DNA of 33,733 nt from Bacteroidales bacterium (GTDB lineage: Bacteria; Bacteroidota; Bacteroidia; Bacteroidales; FEN-979). Location of the stretch: assembly GCA_030681475.1 (NCBI GenBank), contig JAUXWT010000111.1, positions 1 to 33,733 on the forward strand. The letters run 5' to 3'. The notes under the pieces are model-generated. The model had not been told where the DNA came from and did not search any database. It saw only the letters and a list, made by a program, of their open reading frames with translations. Below, piece by piece: positions 7,247 through 15,991 of the stretch. How positions within the stretch are numbered: position 1 is the stretch's first letter; each line of letters begins with the position of its first letter. The translations under genes were made by a program, and so were the position numbers.

Positions 7247-7253
7247 ATACCAC

Positions 7254-8066
7254 ATGCACCAAGTCCAAATAAATGATGTTAAGCGTTCCCTTCCTTCCTC
7301 ATGGAACGAATTAACACGCAAACAATTGATCATGGTAAGCCGTTCATTCAACAACAAATTAACTGCTGTTGAATTCAAGGTACAGCTTCTTTTCAGGTTC
7401 CTGCGAATTGGTAACCGTTTATGGAAATCTATTCCTGCAGATGAAATGCATGGGCTTTCCATCTCACTTAATTATTTGCTTGAAAAGGTTTCATTAACCA
7501 ACGCACTCATTTCTTCCATCCGGATCAAACGCTTCCCTTGGGTCCGGTATTATGGCCCCTCTGATGCGATGGAAACAAGCACCTTTGGTGAATTCACTAA
7601 AGCACAGGTTCGGTATGAAGAATACGACCTTACCCATGACACAGCAAAACTTGATGAACTTGTAGCTGTTTTATTTCGCAGAAAAAAATCTTTCTGGTTC
7701 ATTCGCAGACACTTCTGTGAATCAACTGATCCAAGAGTCCGGTTCATTGACCGTACGCTGCCGATTCGAGCAAAGAAGCTCGCATCGTTGCCTCACGAAT
7801 TAAAATACTCCATTTTCCTATTCTTCTCCGGAGTCTACGGGTCATTACCTGATAAATTTCCTCATGTATATCGCCACAAATCATCATCCGCAAATGATAA
7901 ATCCACTGGTTGGGCCACCCTTATCATTTCCCTGGCTGATGGTAAAACAGACGATGAAAGCCTTGATCGCATTATGAATTCCAATCTTTATAATGTATTC
8001 CTTGGCCTTGAACAAAAAGCCATCGAATATTTTGAATTCATTAAAAAATACCCGCCCAATGACTGA
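7254..8066 (+). CDS. Phage protein of unknown function, conserved-looking N-terminus
   Basis: A 270-aa protein starting at the ATG at 7254 (MHQVQINDVK). The frame is open from 7203, but that start lies inside the preceding gene. The N-terminal pattern QINDVKRSLPSSWNELTRKQLIMV is of a type seen at this position in Bacteroidetes prophages; I do not know a function. The rest is mostly helical, with an aromatic and basic patch (RRKKSFWFIRRHF, about 141-153). It overlaps the next gene by 8 bp. Being two genes before the tape-measure cluster it could be a tail-assembly chaperone or neck protein, which I cannot decide. Confidence 0.65.
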   Translation: MHQVQINDVKRSLPSSWNELTRKQLIMVSRSFNNKLTAVEFKVQLLFRFLRIGNRLWKSIPADEMHGLSISLNYLLEKVSLTNALISSIRIKRFPWVRYYGPSDAMETSTFGEFTKAQVRYEEYDLTHDTAKLDELVAVLFRRKKSFWFIRRHFCESTDPRVRFIDRTLPIRAKKLASLPHELKYSIFLFFSGVYGSLPDKFPHVYRHKSSSANDKSTGWATLIISLADGKTDDESLDRIMNSNLYNVFLGLEQKAIEYFEFIKKYPPND

Positions 8067-8577
8067 TGTACGAGCATACCTGAGATACTTTCAAAACCTT
8101 GCCCAATGGCATAATGACCTCCATGACTTTTATGTTATGGATATTAACGAACCGCTGCAGGCTCTTCGGGGATCCATGCAATTCCCTGCACTGATCATGA
8201 ATTCTCTCTCCGGGAGTTTTGTCGCTCCGAACCTCGATAATACCCTTGATGAAGTTAAAGGGGGATTCCTGGTACTTGGCCGCCTGGATAATGTCGATGA
8301 CTTTTCCGGCGAAATGCTCCTTCTTCAACACATGAAACAAATCGGTCAGTCTATTTTTTCAAGAATGAACCATGACCTGCTCACTTGCGAACCCCGCGCC
8401 CTCAAAGCCATTCTTGGCTTTAATATCAACTCCGTTTCATACCAGATGGTTGACGGCATTTTTGACAATTGCTTCGGTTTCCTATTTTCATTTCGCATCC
8501 ATACAAAACTTGATCTTTCCTACAATCCGCTTCAATGGTCTGTAAACAACCCGAAAGATGAAGGGTTTGAATACTAA
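8059..8577 (+). CDS. Phage protein of unknown function, possible tail completion protein
   Basis: A 172-aa protein starting at the ATG at 8059, which overlaps the upstream gene by 8 bp; the open frame from 7993 is not needed. It begins with a helical MTDVRAYLRYFQNLAQWHNDL and continues with a mixed alpha/beta pattern ending in a conserved-looking LDLSYNPLQW. Size and position fit a tail-terminator or neck protein, but no motif proves it. It is the last gene of the first phage transcription unit: a promoter element begins 4 bp after its stop. Confidence 0.6.
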   Translation: MTDVRAYLRYFQNLAQWHNDLHDFYVMDINEPLQALRGSMQFPALIMNSLSGSFVAPNLDNTLDEVKGGFLVLGRLDNVDDFSGEMLLLQHMKQIGQSIFSRMNHDLLTCEPRALKAILGFNINSVSYQMVDGIFDNCFGFLFSFRIHTKLDLSYNPLQWSVNNPKDEGFEY

Positions 8578-8581
8578 AGGC

Positions 8582-8617
8582 TGTCCTTTATTTTTGATCC
8601 TGGCATCGTTTTCTTTG
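8582..8617 (+). promoter_or_regulatory. Phage promoter element, copy 2
   Basis: TGTCCTTTATT (8582-8592), 17 bp, then TTTCTTTG (8610-8617, one mismatch to TAnnTTTG), then 4 bp to the ATG at 8622. The preceding AAAGG can also pair with CCTTT of the element, but copies 1 and 3 lack this, so a hairpin is not the conserved feature. It drives the tape-measure unit. Confidence 0.7.
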
Positions 8618-8621
8618 CTCC

Positions 8622-9050
8622 ATGGAGAAAAGAAAACCTTCCACCTTTCAAATTGCCGATTCCTGGGCCTTTTACACCATCAAGATCTGGAAGGAAAAAC
8701 TCCAGAAACTTCGCATCGGACAGACCGGAGGGCTTGAAACCTCCTTTCTCAAAGAAATAATCGGGACCCCGGCAGGCGATGTTATCGCCATCCGTTTTGC
8801 ATTTCTCTATTATGGCAAGTTCGTTGATATGGGAGTGGGTAGAGGAACTAAAATAGGAGGGGTAGCCGAAAACCGCACTTCCCGCGCCCTTGAGGGAAAG
8901 ATGCTTGGTAATAGAAGAAAGCCGAAGAAATGGTATGGAAAAACCTTTTACGCGGAAGTCGCTACGCTCAAAGAAATCCTTGCAAAAGAATATGGACACA
9001 AGGGCGCTCTTGTGATCGCTGAAAATATTGGTGATAATTCAATAAAATAA
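8622..9050 (+). CDS. Phage morphogenesis protein, HK97 gp10-like
   Basis: A 142-aa basic protein directly before the tape-measure gene (3 bp apart). The central FLYYGKFVDMGVGRGTKIGG (about 64-83) followed by RKPKKWYGKTFYAEVATL resembles tail-completion and morphogenesis proteins, in which a short strand, a Gly-rich loop and a C-terminal Lys/Arg-rich segment are typical. The start is ATG at 8622, 4 bp after promoter box 2 and 44 bp after the preceding stop. The predicted transcript would have almost no leader. The function is inferred from pattern and position. Confidence 0.6.
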   Translation: MEKRKPSTFQIADSWAFYTIKIWKEKLQKLRIGQTGGLETSFLKEIIGTPAGDVIAIRFAFLYYGKFVDMGVGRGTKIGGVAENRTSRALEGKMLGNRRKPKKWYGKTFYAEVATLKEILAKEYGHKGALVIAENIGDNSIK

Positions 9051-9053
9051 ACG

Positions 9054-12000
9054 ATGGCTCAAAGTGAAATCGCCAGGGCAGAAGTTATTCTGAACGGCCA
9101 AAAAGCTAATGCAACGCTCAAGGAACTTGAAAACGCTACCAAGGCTCTCAATGCGGAGCTTCGCAAACTTCCCACCAATTCTGCTGAATTCACAAAGAAA
9201 ACAGAAGAATTTCAAAAAGTTAAAAACCGTCTTTCCGAAGTAAAACAGGAGATCATGGGCACACAGAGCGCCATGGGAAAGTTTGCGGACTGGACAAACA
9301 AATACCTCCAAAGCATTGCCCTCATTGGCGCCGCCTTTGCCGGCGCGAGCCTGGCCATCAAGGGCATGGTTGACAGTGCCGGGAAACTCAGCGACTCGCT
9401 GGCCAATATCCGCAAGACCACCGGCATGACTGCCGATGAAGTCTCCCGTTTGAATTCAGAGTTCAAAAAAATAGACACGCGCACCTCCCGTCAGGAATTG
9501 CGCGAAATCGCCAATGTCGCCGGCCAGCTTGGGATTGAGAAAAAGTCAATCTTCGATTTTACTGAAGCCATCGACAAGCTGAATGTTGCCCTGGGCGATG
9601 AGATCATCGGCGGTGCAGAAGCTGTCGCATCCATCATGGGGACCCTGCGCAATGTCCTTACCGACATGAGAACCAAAGATGTCTCAGATGATCTTCTCCG
9701 CCTTGGTAATGCGATCAATGATCTCAGCGCTGCCGGCTTTGCCACGGCGCCGGTGCTTACCGACTTTGCCAACCGCATTGGTGGTGTGGGGATCAACCTT
9801 GGCCTTTCATCCGATGAAGTGCTTGGGCTTAGTGCAACGATGCAGGAATTGGCGATCTCTACCGAGCGCGGTGGAACAGCCATGGTCAAGATTCTGGCTA
9901 AAATGACAACCAATACAGATGAATTCGCAAAAGTGGCCGGCTTGCCGCTTGAAGAATTCACGAAACTGGTGAATACCGATCTGTACAACGCATTCTTCAA
10001 GGTACTCGAAGGGTCAAGAAGGTCAGGGGAGGGGGCAACCTATCTGGGAAGAATGATCAAAGAGATGGAAATATCGGGTATCGGTGCCGCCGAAGTGTTT
10101 TCCAAACTTGGCAATAATACCGCCATGCTGACTGAAAAGGTCAACATGGCCGGGGCATCCTTACAAAACACAAACGGTGTGATGGCCGAATTCAACATCA
10201 AAAACACCACCCTTGGTGCCACGCTCGATAAACTTGGCAAAGAGTTTAACAGCCTGATGGCTTCTGCCACGCTGATTTCGATTCTTAAATCAGGTGTTGA
10301 TGTTGCAGTTGATCTTGTGGCCTGGCTCAAGGTCCTGCCAAAAACGATCAAAGACAATATCGTTGCCCTGACATTGCTTTCCGGAGCCGTTCTTATCTGG
10401 ATTGCGGCGGCTACCCGTAGTATGCAAATCTCTGCTTTGAACATCCTTCTGATGAAGGAAGGCATACTACTCAGAATCAAAGATGCTGTTGTTCTTGAAG
10501 CGCTCATTATCAAAGAGCGTCTTTATGCTTTCGCTAAATCGCAGGGAACCATTGCCACTAAAATAGCAACGGTTGCCCAGTGGGCATGGAATGCCGCCAT
10601 GACCGCCAACCCCATTGGCGTAGTCATAGCCGCTGTTACAGCTCTTGTGGCTGCTTTGAAGTATTATGAAACTGCCAGCCGTTCTGCAATCAACAATGAA
10701 GCTGTTAAAATATCTTCCATGAACCGCATGGAAGCCATCAATAAATTGCTTTCTTCTTCCTATGATGCCCTGAATGGCAGCATCCGGACCCTTAATCAGC
10801 TTTCAATACAGGAGAAAGCCGACCTGAAAACAAAAATTGCTGATTCCATTAAGCTTGCGGAAGTAGAATTGGCAATGATGCAGGCACGCCAGCAAAAGGT
10901 TAAGCAAGACAACTCCAAAGCAACCCCGCTTCAGCAGGTTTGGAACTATGTTAAAAGTTCTTCCGCTGCTGATGGCACTGCAATGAACATGGCTGATGGC
11001 CTTAACAATGGAGCCAAGGCAGCCAAAGAACTCGACTCCGGAGTTAAAGAACTTCGCACAAATCTTGACAGGCTGAAAGAAACTCAAAAAGAAGTTCTTG
11101 CCATTACCAATGCTGAATCGGTGGCCGATTCTATTCATGGCAAATCCCTGGACAATCTTGAAGAGAAATTAAACAAGCTTCAGATTGCCCGTAAAAATAC
11201 AATTGCCGGAAGCGAAGATTACATCCGCATCCAGAACAAAATAAAAGAGGTTCAAAAAGAAATTGCGGTTTTTGATACAAGCGATAAAACCTCAGACGAA
11301 GAAAAGAAAAGATTAGCCAAAGAAGCGCTCAAAACAACGTATGAGAAACTTGGTGAAGAAATAAAGAAATATGTCGCTCTGCTCCAGCAGCAGGTTATCG
11401 CTGATCCTAAACAGGCCGCTATCACGGCAGAAAGAATAAAATCGCTGCAAAAGGAAAAAGAGAAAGTTGATGCCCTTGTTGAATCCCTGGTCGATTTAAA
11501 AAAAGCAGGTAAAACAAGCTATGAAAAGATCAATGAAGAAATAAAGAAATTCAATGCCCTTTTGCAGGATCAGGTCATCAACGATCCCGCCCAGGCTGCC
11601 GTAACCGCCGAAAGAATTAAGAAACTCAACGAAGAAAAGAAAGCCGTTGATGAACTGGTTGCATCCCTCACTCAGCCCGATGATCTTACTGATTGGATGG
11701 ATAAGTATTTCAACGACCGGCCCATGTCAGATAAAGAAACATGGGATGTCACCACCGGAGGACTCCTTGGCAGTTTTGACAGCCCCGACGATGGATCAGA
11801 AGATCCTAAAATGAAAGAAGAAAGAGAAAGTTATGAAGCAAATAAATGGGCCAAAGATGCCGAAAAAGTAGTTGGTTATGTCAGCATGGTCAAGGATACG
11901 CTTGGCTCCCTGGATGATTGGTACTCAAGCAGGGAAAATATGGAGCTTGCCCGGGATCAGGCGCTCAATGAAAAAAAAGAGAAAAACTTAAAAGGAAGGC

Positions 12001-12686
12001 TCAAGGCCGGACTGATCACCCAGAAACAATATGATGAAGCCACGGCAAAAAATGATGCCGCGCTGGCCGCCAAAAAACGTAAAATAGAACATGATCAGGC
12101 TGTTCGGGCAAAAGCGATGGCAGTTTTACAAGCCGGTATCAATGTTGCCCTTGGAATTACATCTGCACTTTCCACTATCCCGGCAGGATTCGCCCTGGCT
12201 ATCGTTACCGGGATCCTTGGCGCGATCCAGATCGCTGCCATCCTTGCTGCACCGGTTCCGCAAGCTGCCAAAGGCCGTTACAATGTAACCGGCAGGGATG
12301 ATGGCCGCCTTTATAATAACGTGCCCTGGGTAGGTCCGGCTTCAACCGGTCTTTACAGCACACCTACGCTCATCTCTGAAGCCGGTCCCGAATATGTCAT
12401 TGATGCCAAAACCACCAAAAACCTTCAGATGAATTACCCTGGCGTAATTGATGCCATCAACTTCGCCCGGGTACCGCAGTTCGCTTCAGGAAGCTACCCG
12501 CAGTCAGGTAATTCACCTTCGGCCATTTCTCAAAATCAAGGCTCCTTTGAGAATGGGCTGCTCAGTGCGCTGAATGAATTCAACACCCATGCCCGAAATG
12601 GCATCCGCACCTTTTTGGTTTATGATGATGTCCGTGATTCGGCCAGCACCATCAATGATATTGAAAACGATGTAAAATCCATCTGA
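9054..12686 (+). CDS. Phage tail tape measure protein
   Basis: This 1,210-aa protein sets tail length and helps DNA delivery. The N-terminus is coiled coil (1-75), followed by a hydrophobic segment (about 86-105) and the FRNLRKTTGMTADEV-type start of the tape-measure domain, here IRKTTGMTADEVSRLNSEF. A central hydrophobic region lies near 440-455 and around 515-535. Residues 760-819 and 820-877 are a tandem 60-aa repeat. Near the end come a long Ala/Gly/Ile-rich membrane-like segment (about 1022-1068) and a Gly/Pro-rich AAKGRYNVTGRDDGRLY tail with ISEAGPEYVIDA, common in tape measures. With the usual rule of about 1.5 angstrom per residue the tail would be near 180 nm. Confidence 0.92.
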   Translation: MAQSEIARAEVILNGQKANATLKELENATKALNAELRKLPTNSAEFTKKTEEFQKVKNRLSEVKQEIMGTQSAMGKFADWTNKYLQSIALIGAAFAGASLAIKGMVDSAGKLSDSLANIRKTTGMTADEVSRLNSEFKKIDTRTSRQELREIANVAGQLGIEKKSIFDFTEAIDKLNVALGDEIIGGAEAVASIMGTLRNVLTDMRTKDVSDDLLRLGNAINDLSAAGFATAPVLTDFANRIGGVGINLGLSSDEVLGLSATMQELAISTERGGTAMVKILAKMTTNTDEFAKVAGLPLEEFTKLVNTDLYNAFFKVLEGSRRSGEGATYLGRMIKEMEISGIGAAEVFSKLGNNTAMLTEKVNMAGASLQNTNGVMAEFNIKNTTLGATLDKLGKEFNSLMASATLISILKSGVDVAVDLVAWLKVLPKTIKDNIVALTLLSGAVLIWIAAATRSMQISALNILLMKEGILLRIKDAVVLEALIIKERLYAFAKSQGTIATKIATVAQWAWNAAMTANPIGVVIAAVTALVAALKYYETASRSAINNEAVKISSMNRMEAINKLLSSSYDALNGSIRTLNQLSIQEKADLKTKIADSIKLAEVELAMMQARQQKVKQDNSKATPLQQVWNYVKSSSAADGTAMNMADGLNNGAKAAKELDSGVKELRTNLDRLKETQKEVLAITNAESVADSIHGKSLDNLEEKLNKLQIARKNTIAGSEDYIRIQNKIKEVQKEIAVFDTSDKTSDEEKKRLAKEALKTTYEKLGEEIKKYVALLQQQVIADPKQAAITAERIKSLQKEKEKVDALVESLVDLKKAGKTSYEKINEEIKKFNALLQDQVINDPAQAAVTAERIKKLNEEKKAVDELVASLTQPDDLTDWMDKYFNDRPMSDKETWDVTTGGLLGSFDSPDDGSEDPKMKEERESYEANKWAKDAEKVVGYVSMVKDTLGSLDDWYSSRENMELARDQALNEKKEKNLKGRLKAGLITQKQYDEATAKNDAALAAKKRKIEHDQAVRAKAMAVLQAGINVALGITSALSTIPAGFALAIVTGILGAIQIAAILAAPVPQAAKGRYNVTGRDDGRLYNNVPWVGPASTGLYSTPTLISEAGPEYVIDAKTTKNLQMNYPGVIDAINFARVPQFASGSYPQSGNSPSAISQNQGSFENGLLSALNEFNTHARNGIRTFLVYDDVRDSASTINDIENDVKSI
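11331..11690 (+). repeat. Tandem 180-bp repeat inside the tape-measure gene
   Basis: Two diverged copies start at 11331 and 11511, exactly 180 bp apart. In protein they read KT(T/S)YEK..(E)EIKK..ALLQ.QVI.DP.QAA.TAERIK.L..EK..VD.LV.SL, about 60 residues each. The second copy ends near 11682-11690. The offset preserves frame and heptad phase, consistent with unequal exchange that lengthens the tail. Confidence 0.85.
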
Positions 12687-12687
12687 T

Positions 12688-14322
12688 ATGCTGAACCTTT
12701 TTGTCAATGAAACTTCGCTTGATCTGAGTGCCGACATTTCAATTACTTTGAAATTTTCGTCTCCCATCTTCAACACCATCGGTGATTATACTTATCCCTT
12801 CAAGCTCCCTGCTACACCCCTCAATGTTTCAATCCTTGGATTCAAACATCGCATTGAGAAAATCTCAGACCCTTACCAGGTATTCGATGCCTGCCTGCAG
12901 TGGAATGGTGTGCTTCTGCTAAAAGGTACGCTTAGGATCATCAAGGCTCAGTCGGATTTTTATGAGGCAACGCTTTTCATGGATAAAGGAGATTTCACTT
13001 ACCGTCGCAAAAACATGACTCTTCAGGATGTTGACTTTGGAGAGATGACATGGACAGGAGAAACGCTTAAAATTGACTATTTCAATGATTGCCGTGGTCA
13101 TGTTTTTCCTGAACGCAATTTCGGGTTCCCTCAGATCCACAACCCTTCCTATTTTGAAGAACCCCCACTTGATCAGTCAAATAATTATTTCAACTATTAT
13201 CTTACCGGAACCATGTATTACTTCGGCTCTGATGACCCCAGAACTATCCTGGTTCCCATGCTTTACCTCAGATTCGTACTCGACAGGCTTTTTCAGAAAC
13301 TTGAATTCAACCTTGATGATTCATTTTTTACTCCTGATCCTGACTTCAATTCCCTTGCGCTATTTAACTCCGTTGATGCCAACTGTACACTCACTGGTCC
13401 CTTTAATTATGATAAGCTGAAAGTCTTTCTCAGCTATCATGTACCGGTAATTTCTGTCAACGAATTCCTCACCGGCCTTGAAAATTTCTTCAACATTCGC
13501 TTTTTTGTCAACAATATAACCAAGACCGTAAAGCTTGTTTCCGTTGACAAAATCGTTAAATCAACTGATGCAATTGAGTTTTCCAGGAATGTTTCCGATA
13601 TCTATACCGAGCTTGGAGATCCTGTTACCGGCTTCCATTTGAAAATGAATATGGAATCCGATGATGAATTTTGGACCTTGTTGAAATCACAACAGGATTA
13701 TTCACTTGATAAAATAAAGCCTCCCGTAGATTCAGCTTCCAATCTTTCTCCCTGGCCGGGTAGCCAGAACCTTGACTTTCGATGGGTTCGCGATGAGAAC
13801 CGTTATTATATGATGTATAACCGCCTTTGGATTGTCTCGCCTTTTCCCATTGGCAACCTGTTTTCTGAATTCATCTATCGTGAGTCTGCAAAAACGATTG
13901 AAACAAAGGCTTCTACCCTTATGAATCAAACCCTTGCACCTTATGATTGCGTTATTGGCACCGCTCAGAGTTCATGGGATACAATTTCTCCTAAACTGTT
14001 TTTTATGAACCTTCATCCCTGGTCCGGAATCGGAACCAGAGACGAGCGCGTTTATGCCTCTAACTCTTTGAATACTAAATCACTCTTTTTTTCGGGTGAG
14101 AACGGGCTTTTTGCTAAGTATTTCAAGGCATTTTGTGATTTTCAAATGAGTTCTAAACAGGTCAAGTTCGTTAAGCAAATGTCATTGCTTGACATCAACG
14201 AACTTGATTTTTCACGCAAATACATGATTAACGGGGATTCCTACCTCTTGTCAGACGTACAGGTTACTATTTCCAACGCCGGACTTAAACCGGCAACTAT
14301 ACGCGGCTTCACTTCTGTTTAG
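12688..14322 (+). CDS. Tail-tip/baseplate hub-like protein
   Basis: A 544-aa protein 1 bp after the tape measure, the usual place for a distal-tail or hub protein. The N-terminal motif LNLFVNETSLDLS...ITLKFSSPIFN then GDYTYPFKLPATPLN is of a type I recognise from Bacteroidetes phage tail-tip genes. Many aromatic residues and alternating strands suggest a beta-rich fold throughout. There is no enzyme motif. It is the last gene of the second phage transcription unit; a promoter element begins just after its stop. Hub rather than Dit is a guess from its length. Confidence 0.65.
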   Translation: MLNLFVNETSLDLSADISITLKFSSPIFNTIGDYTYPFKLPATPLNVSILGFKHRIEKISDPYQVFDACLQWNGVLLLKGTLRIIKAQSDFYEATLFMDKGDFTYRRKNMTLQDVDFGEMTWTGETLKIDYFNDCRGHVFPERNFGFPQIHNPSYFEEPPLDQSNNYFNYYLTGTMYYFGSDDPRTILVPMLYLRFVLDRLFQKLEFNLDDSFFTPDPDFNSLALFNSVDANCTLTGPFNYDKLKVFLSYHVPVISVNEFLTGLENFFNIRFFVNNITKTVKLVSVDKIVKSTDAIEFSRNVSDIYTELGDPVTGFHLKMNMESDDEFWTLLKSQQDYSLDKIKPPVDSASNLSPWPGSQNLDFRWVRDENRYYMMYNRLWIVSPFPIGNLFSEFIYRESAKTIETKASTLMNQTLAPYDCVIGTAQSSWDTISPKLFFMNLHPWSGIGTRDERVYASNSLNTKSLFFSGENGLFAKYFKAFCDFQMSSKQVKFVKQMSLLDINELDFSRKYMINGDSYLLSDVQVTISNAGLKPATIRGFTSV

Positions 14323-14323
14323 T

Positions 14324-14359
14324 TGTCCTTTATTGTCACTGCATATTGATTTAGTATTG
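14324..14359 (+). promoter_or_regulatory. Phage promoter element, copy 3
   Basis: TGTCCTTTATT (14324-14334), 17 bp, then TAGTATTG (14352-14359, one mismatch to TAnnTTTG), then 4 bp to the ATG at 14364. The element begins 1 bp after the preceding stop. It drives the tail-tip, fibre and lysis unit. Confidence 0.7.
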
Positions 14360-14363
14360 AACC

Positions 14364-15926
14364 ATGATAAACATTGTCACCACTCCTGAAGAAACCTTTT
14401 TTGCCGGCAACCCCGCTCTCTTTCGCATACATTCGGACAATATGCTCTCCAGTCAAGGTACAAACTGTCATTTTTACCTTGTTGTTTCTGCTGCAGATAC
14501 AGTGGCCGGCCATGATCTGATTTTTCAGTTCCCGGACCGTACAATTACATTTCTCACTGCTTTGGTACCTGATGATTCCGGCCTGCAGATCCCCACCGCC
14601 CTTAATTCCGCAAACTGGGCAACCTGGGCGCAATCACTCTACGACTGCCTTTGCTCAAACTTCTATATCTGCTCACGGTTTCAGGTCACAATAGCCGATG
14701 CAGGACCCTCCAACAGAATCATTTTCCTTTCTGCTTACGAAAAAGGAACCGCCTCAAGTGCCATCGTAACATCGCGCTTAATAACCGTTACGCTTTATGA
14801 TTATGTTGCCGGAGCCAATCCTGTTCAGCGAAATAACTTTTCAATCGTTGCCGGGATCTGGGACAGCAATAATAAACAGCTTGCCCAGGATGTTAAACCG
14901 GTCAATGCCATTGGCGATGCAACATTTAACTTTTCAGAATACCTGAGCGTTCTCCTTCAAAATGATGTACAGCCCCGGTTTACATGGCCATTCGATCCAT
15001 CCAGGCTGTATCAGTTTTTTCAGAATTATGTTTTACCGTTTTATGCCGGGTTTGCTGAGCGATATGATGGCATCGTCAGAAAATTAACCTTTGACACAAC
15101 CCGTCACGCGATCCCCGGGGGCCTGAACCGGGAAACGATGGTTGCTTACAATTCCTTCAGCCAGTCTTTTTTCCAGGTTCCGGAAAATCAGCTCAGTTTC
15201 ATGACCTGGGCGCCGGCGAGCAAAATGACCAGTAAAACCTCTCCCGAACTGCTTTTCTTCCTGATTTCTTCAAAACCTTCGTTTGATATGCTTCTCCTTG
15301 CCGTCATCGTTACATTCGATGATGGAGATGTTGACAGTTTCTCAATAAACATCAGCGAAATAAACCCGAATGCAGTAATTGAATTGTCAGTAGGGTATGA
15401 GCACCTTCAGCTTGAATTGCGCTTCCCGGGGCACACGATCTCTTCATGGCAGGTTTTCCTTGCTCATCAGGACCTTCATATAGAAACAGAGCGAAAAACA
15501 TTTGTTCTCGATAATAGATTCTACGAGTCAGAGCGCGTTTTCATCTTTCAGAACAGCTTTGGCCGCGCTTATGACGTTGTTCGCTTTACCGGAACCGGCT
15601 CAACGAACATTGATGTTGACTTCTCAACATCTTCGTCAGAAACCATCGGCAATTATACCAGCTTCAATGCACCGGTGAGCAAGTTCCGCACTTCGGAAAT
15701 GCAGAAAATGAAATGCAATTCCGGATGGATTTCGCGCGAAACAAAAGATTATCTGCGTGAGCTGCTGCTCTCGCAACAGGTTTTTGAATACAGAGAAAAA
15801 TCACTGTTCCCGCTTATCATCACCAATGATATGATCAAGGAATTCTTCAAAGATGATGAATATCTCTACGATTTAGAGATTGATTATGACAGGGCATACA
15901 GGGATTTTTTTTTTCAAAGTTCATAA
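14364..15926 (+). CDS. Tail-tip structural protein, unknown specific role
   Basis: A 520-aa protein, the first gene of the third phage transcription unit. It starts at the ATG 4 bp after promoter box 3. The sequence is beta-rich with an N-terminal ETFFAGNPALFRIHS segment and many short strands, typical of tail-tip or baseplate-wedge proteins. No catalytic motif is seen. The stop overlaps a 20-codon ORF by one base (TAATG). Its position between the hub-like protein and the fibre suggests that it links the tail tube to the fibre, but this is positional inference. Confidence 0.6.
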   Translation: MINIVTTPEETFFAGNPALFRIHSDNMLSSQGTNCHFYLVVSAADTVAGHDLIFQFPDRTITFLTALVPDDSGLQIPTALNSANWATWAQSLYDCLCSNFYICSRFQVTIADAGPSNRIIFLSAYEKGTASSAIVTSRLITVTLYDYVAGANPVQRNNFSIVAGIWDSNNKQLAQDVKPVNAIGDATFNFSEYLSVLLQNDVQPRFTWPFDPSRLYQFFQNYVLPFYAGFAERYDGIVRKLTFDTTRHAIPGGLNRETMVAYNSFSQSFFQVPENQLSFMTWAPASKMTSKTSPELLFFLISSKPSFDMLLLAVIVTFDDGDVDSFSINISEINPNAVIELSVGYEHLQLELRFPGHTISSWQVFLAHQDLHIETERKTFVLDNRFYESERVFIFQNSFGRAYDVVRFTGTGSTNIDVDFSTSSSETIGNYTSFNAPVSKFRTSEMQKMKCNSGWISRETKDYLRELLLSQQVFEYREKSLFPLIITNDMIKEFFKDDEYLYDLEIDYDRAYRDFFFQSS

Positions 15927-15988
15927 TGAGACTTTTTGTTATATCTGATCGTGAATATTCAGATGATTACGATGACCAATACAGTTAG
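15926..15988 (+). CDS. 20-aa translationally coupled mini-ORF
   Basis: The ATG at 15926 shares one base with the preceding stop (TAATG) and the stop at 15986-15988 lies 3 bp before the next ATG at 15992. The peptide is MRLFVISDREYSDDYDDQYS, with an acidic end. It would fill an otherwise empty gap exactly, which favours a real coupled gene or a translation-coupling leader. No similarity is known to me. Confidence 0.35.
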   Translation: MRLFVISDREYSDDYDDQYS

Positions 15989-15991
15989 ATC

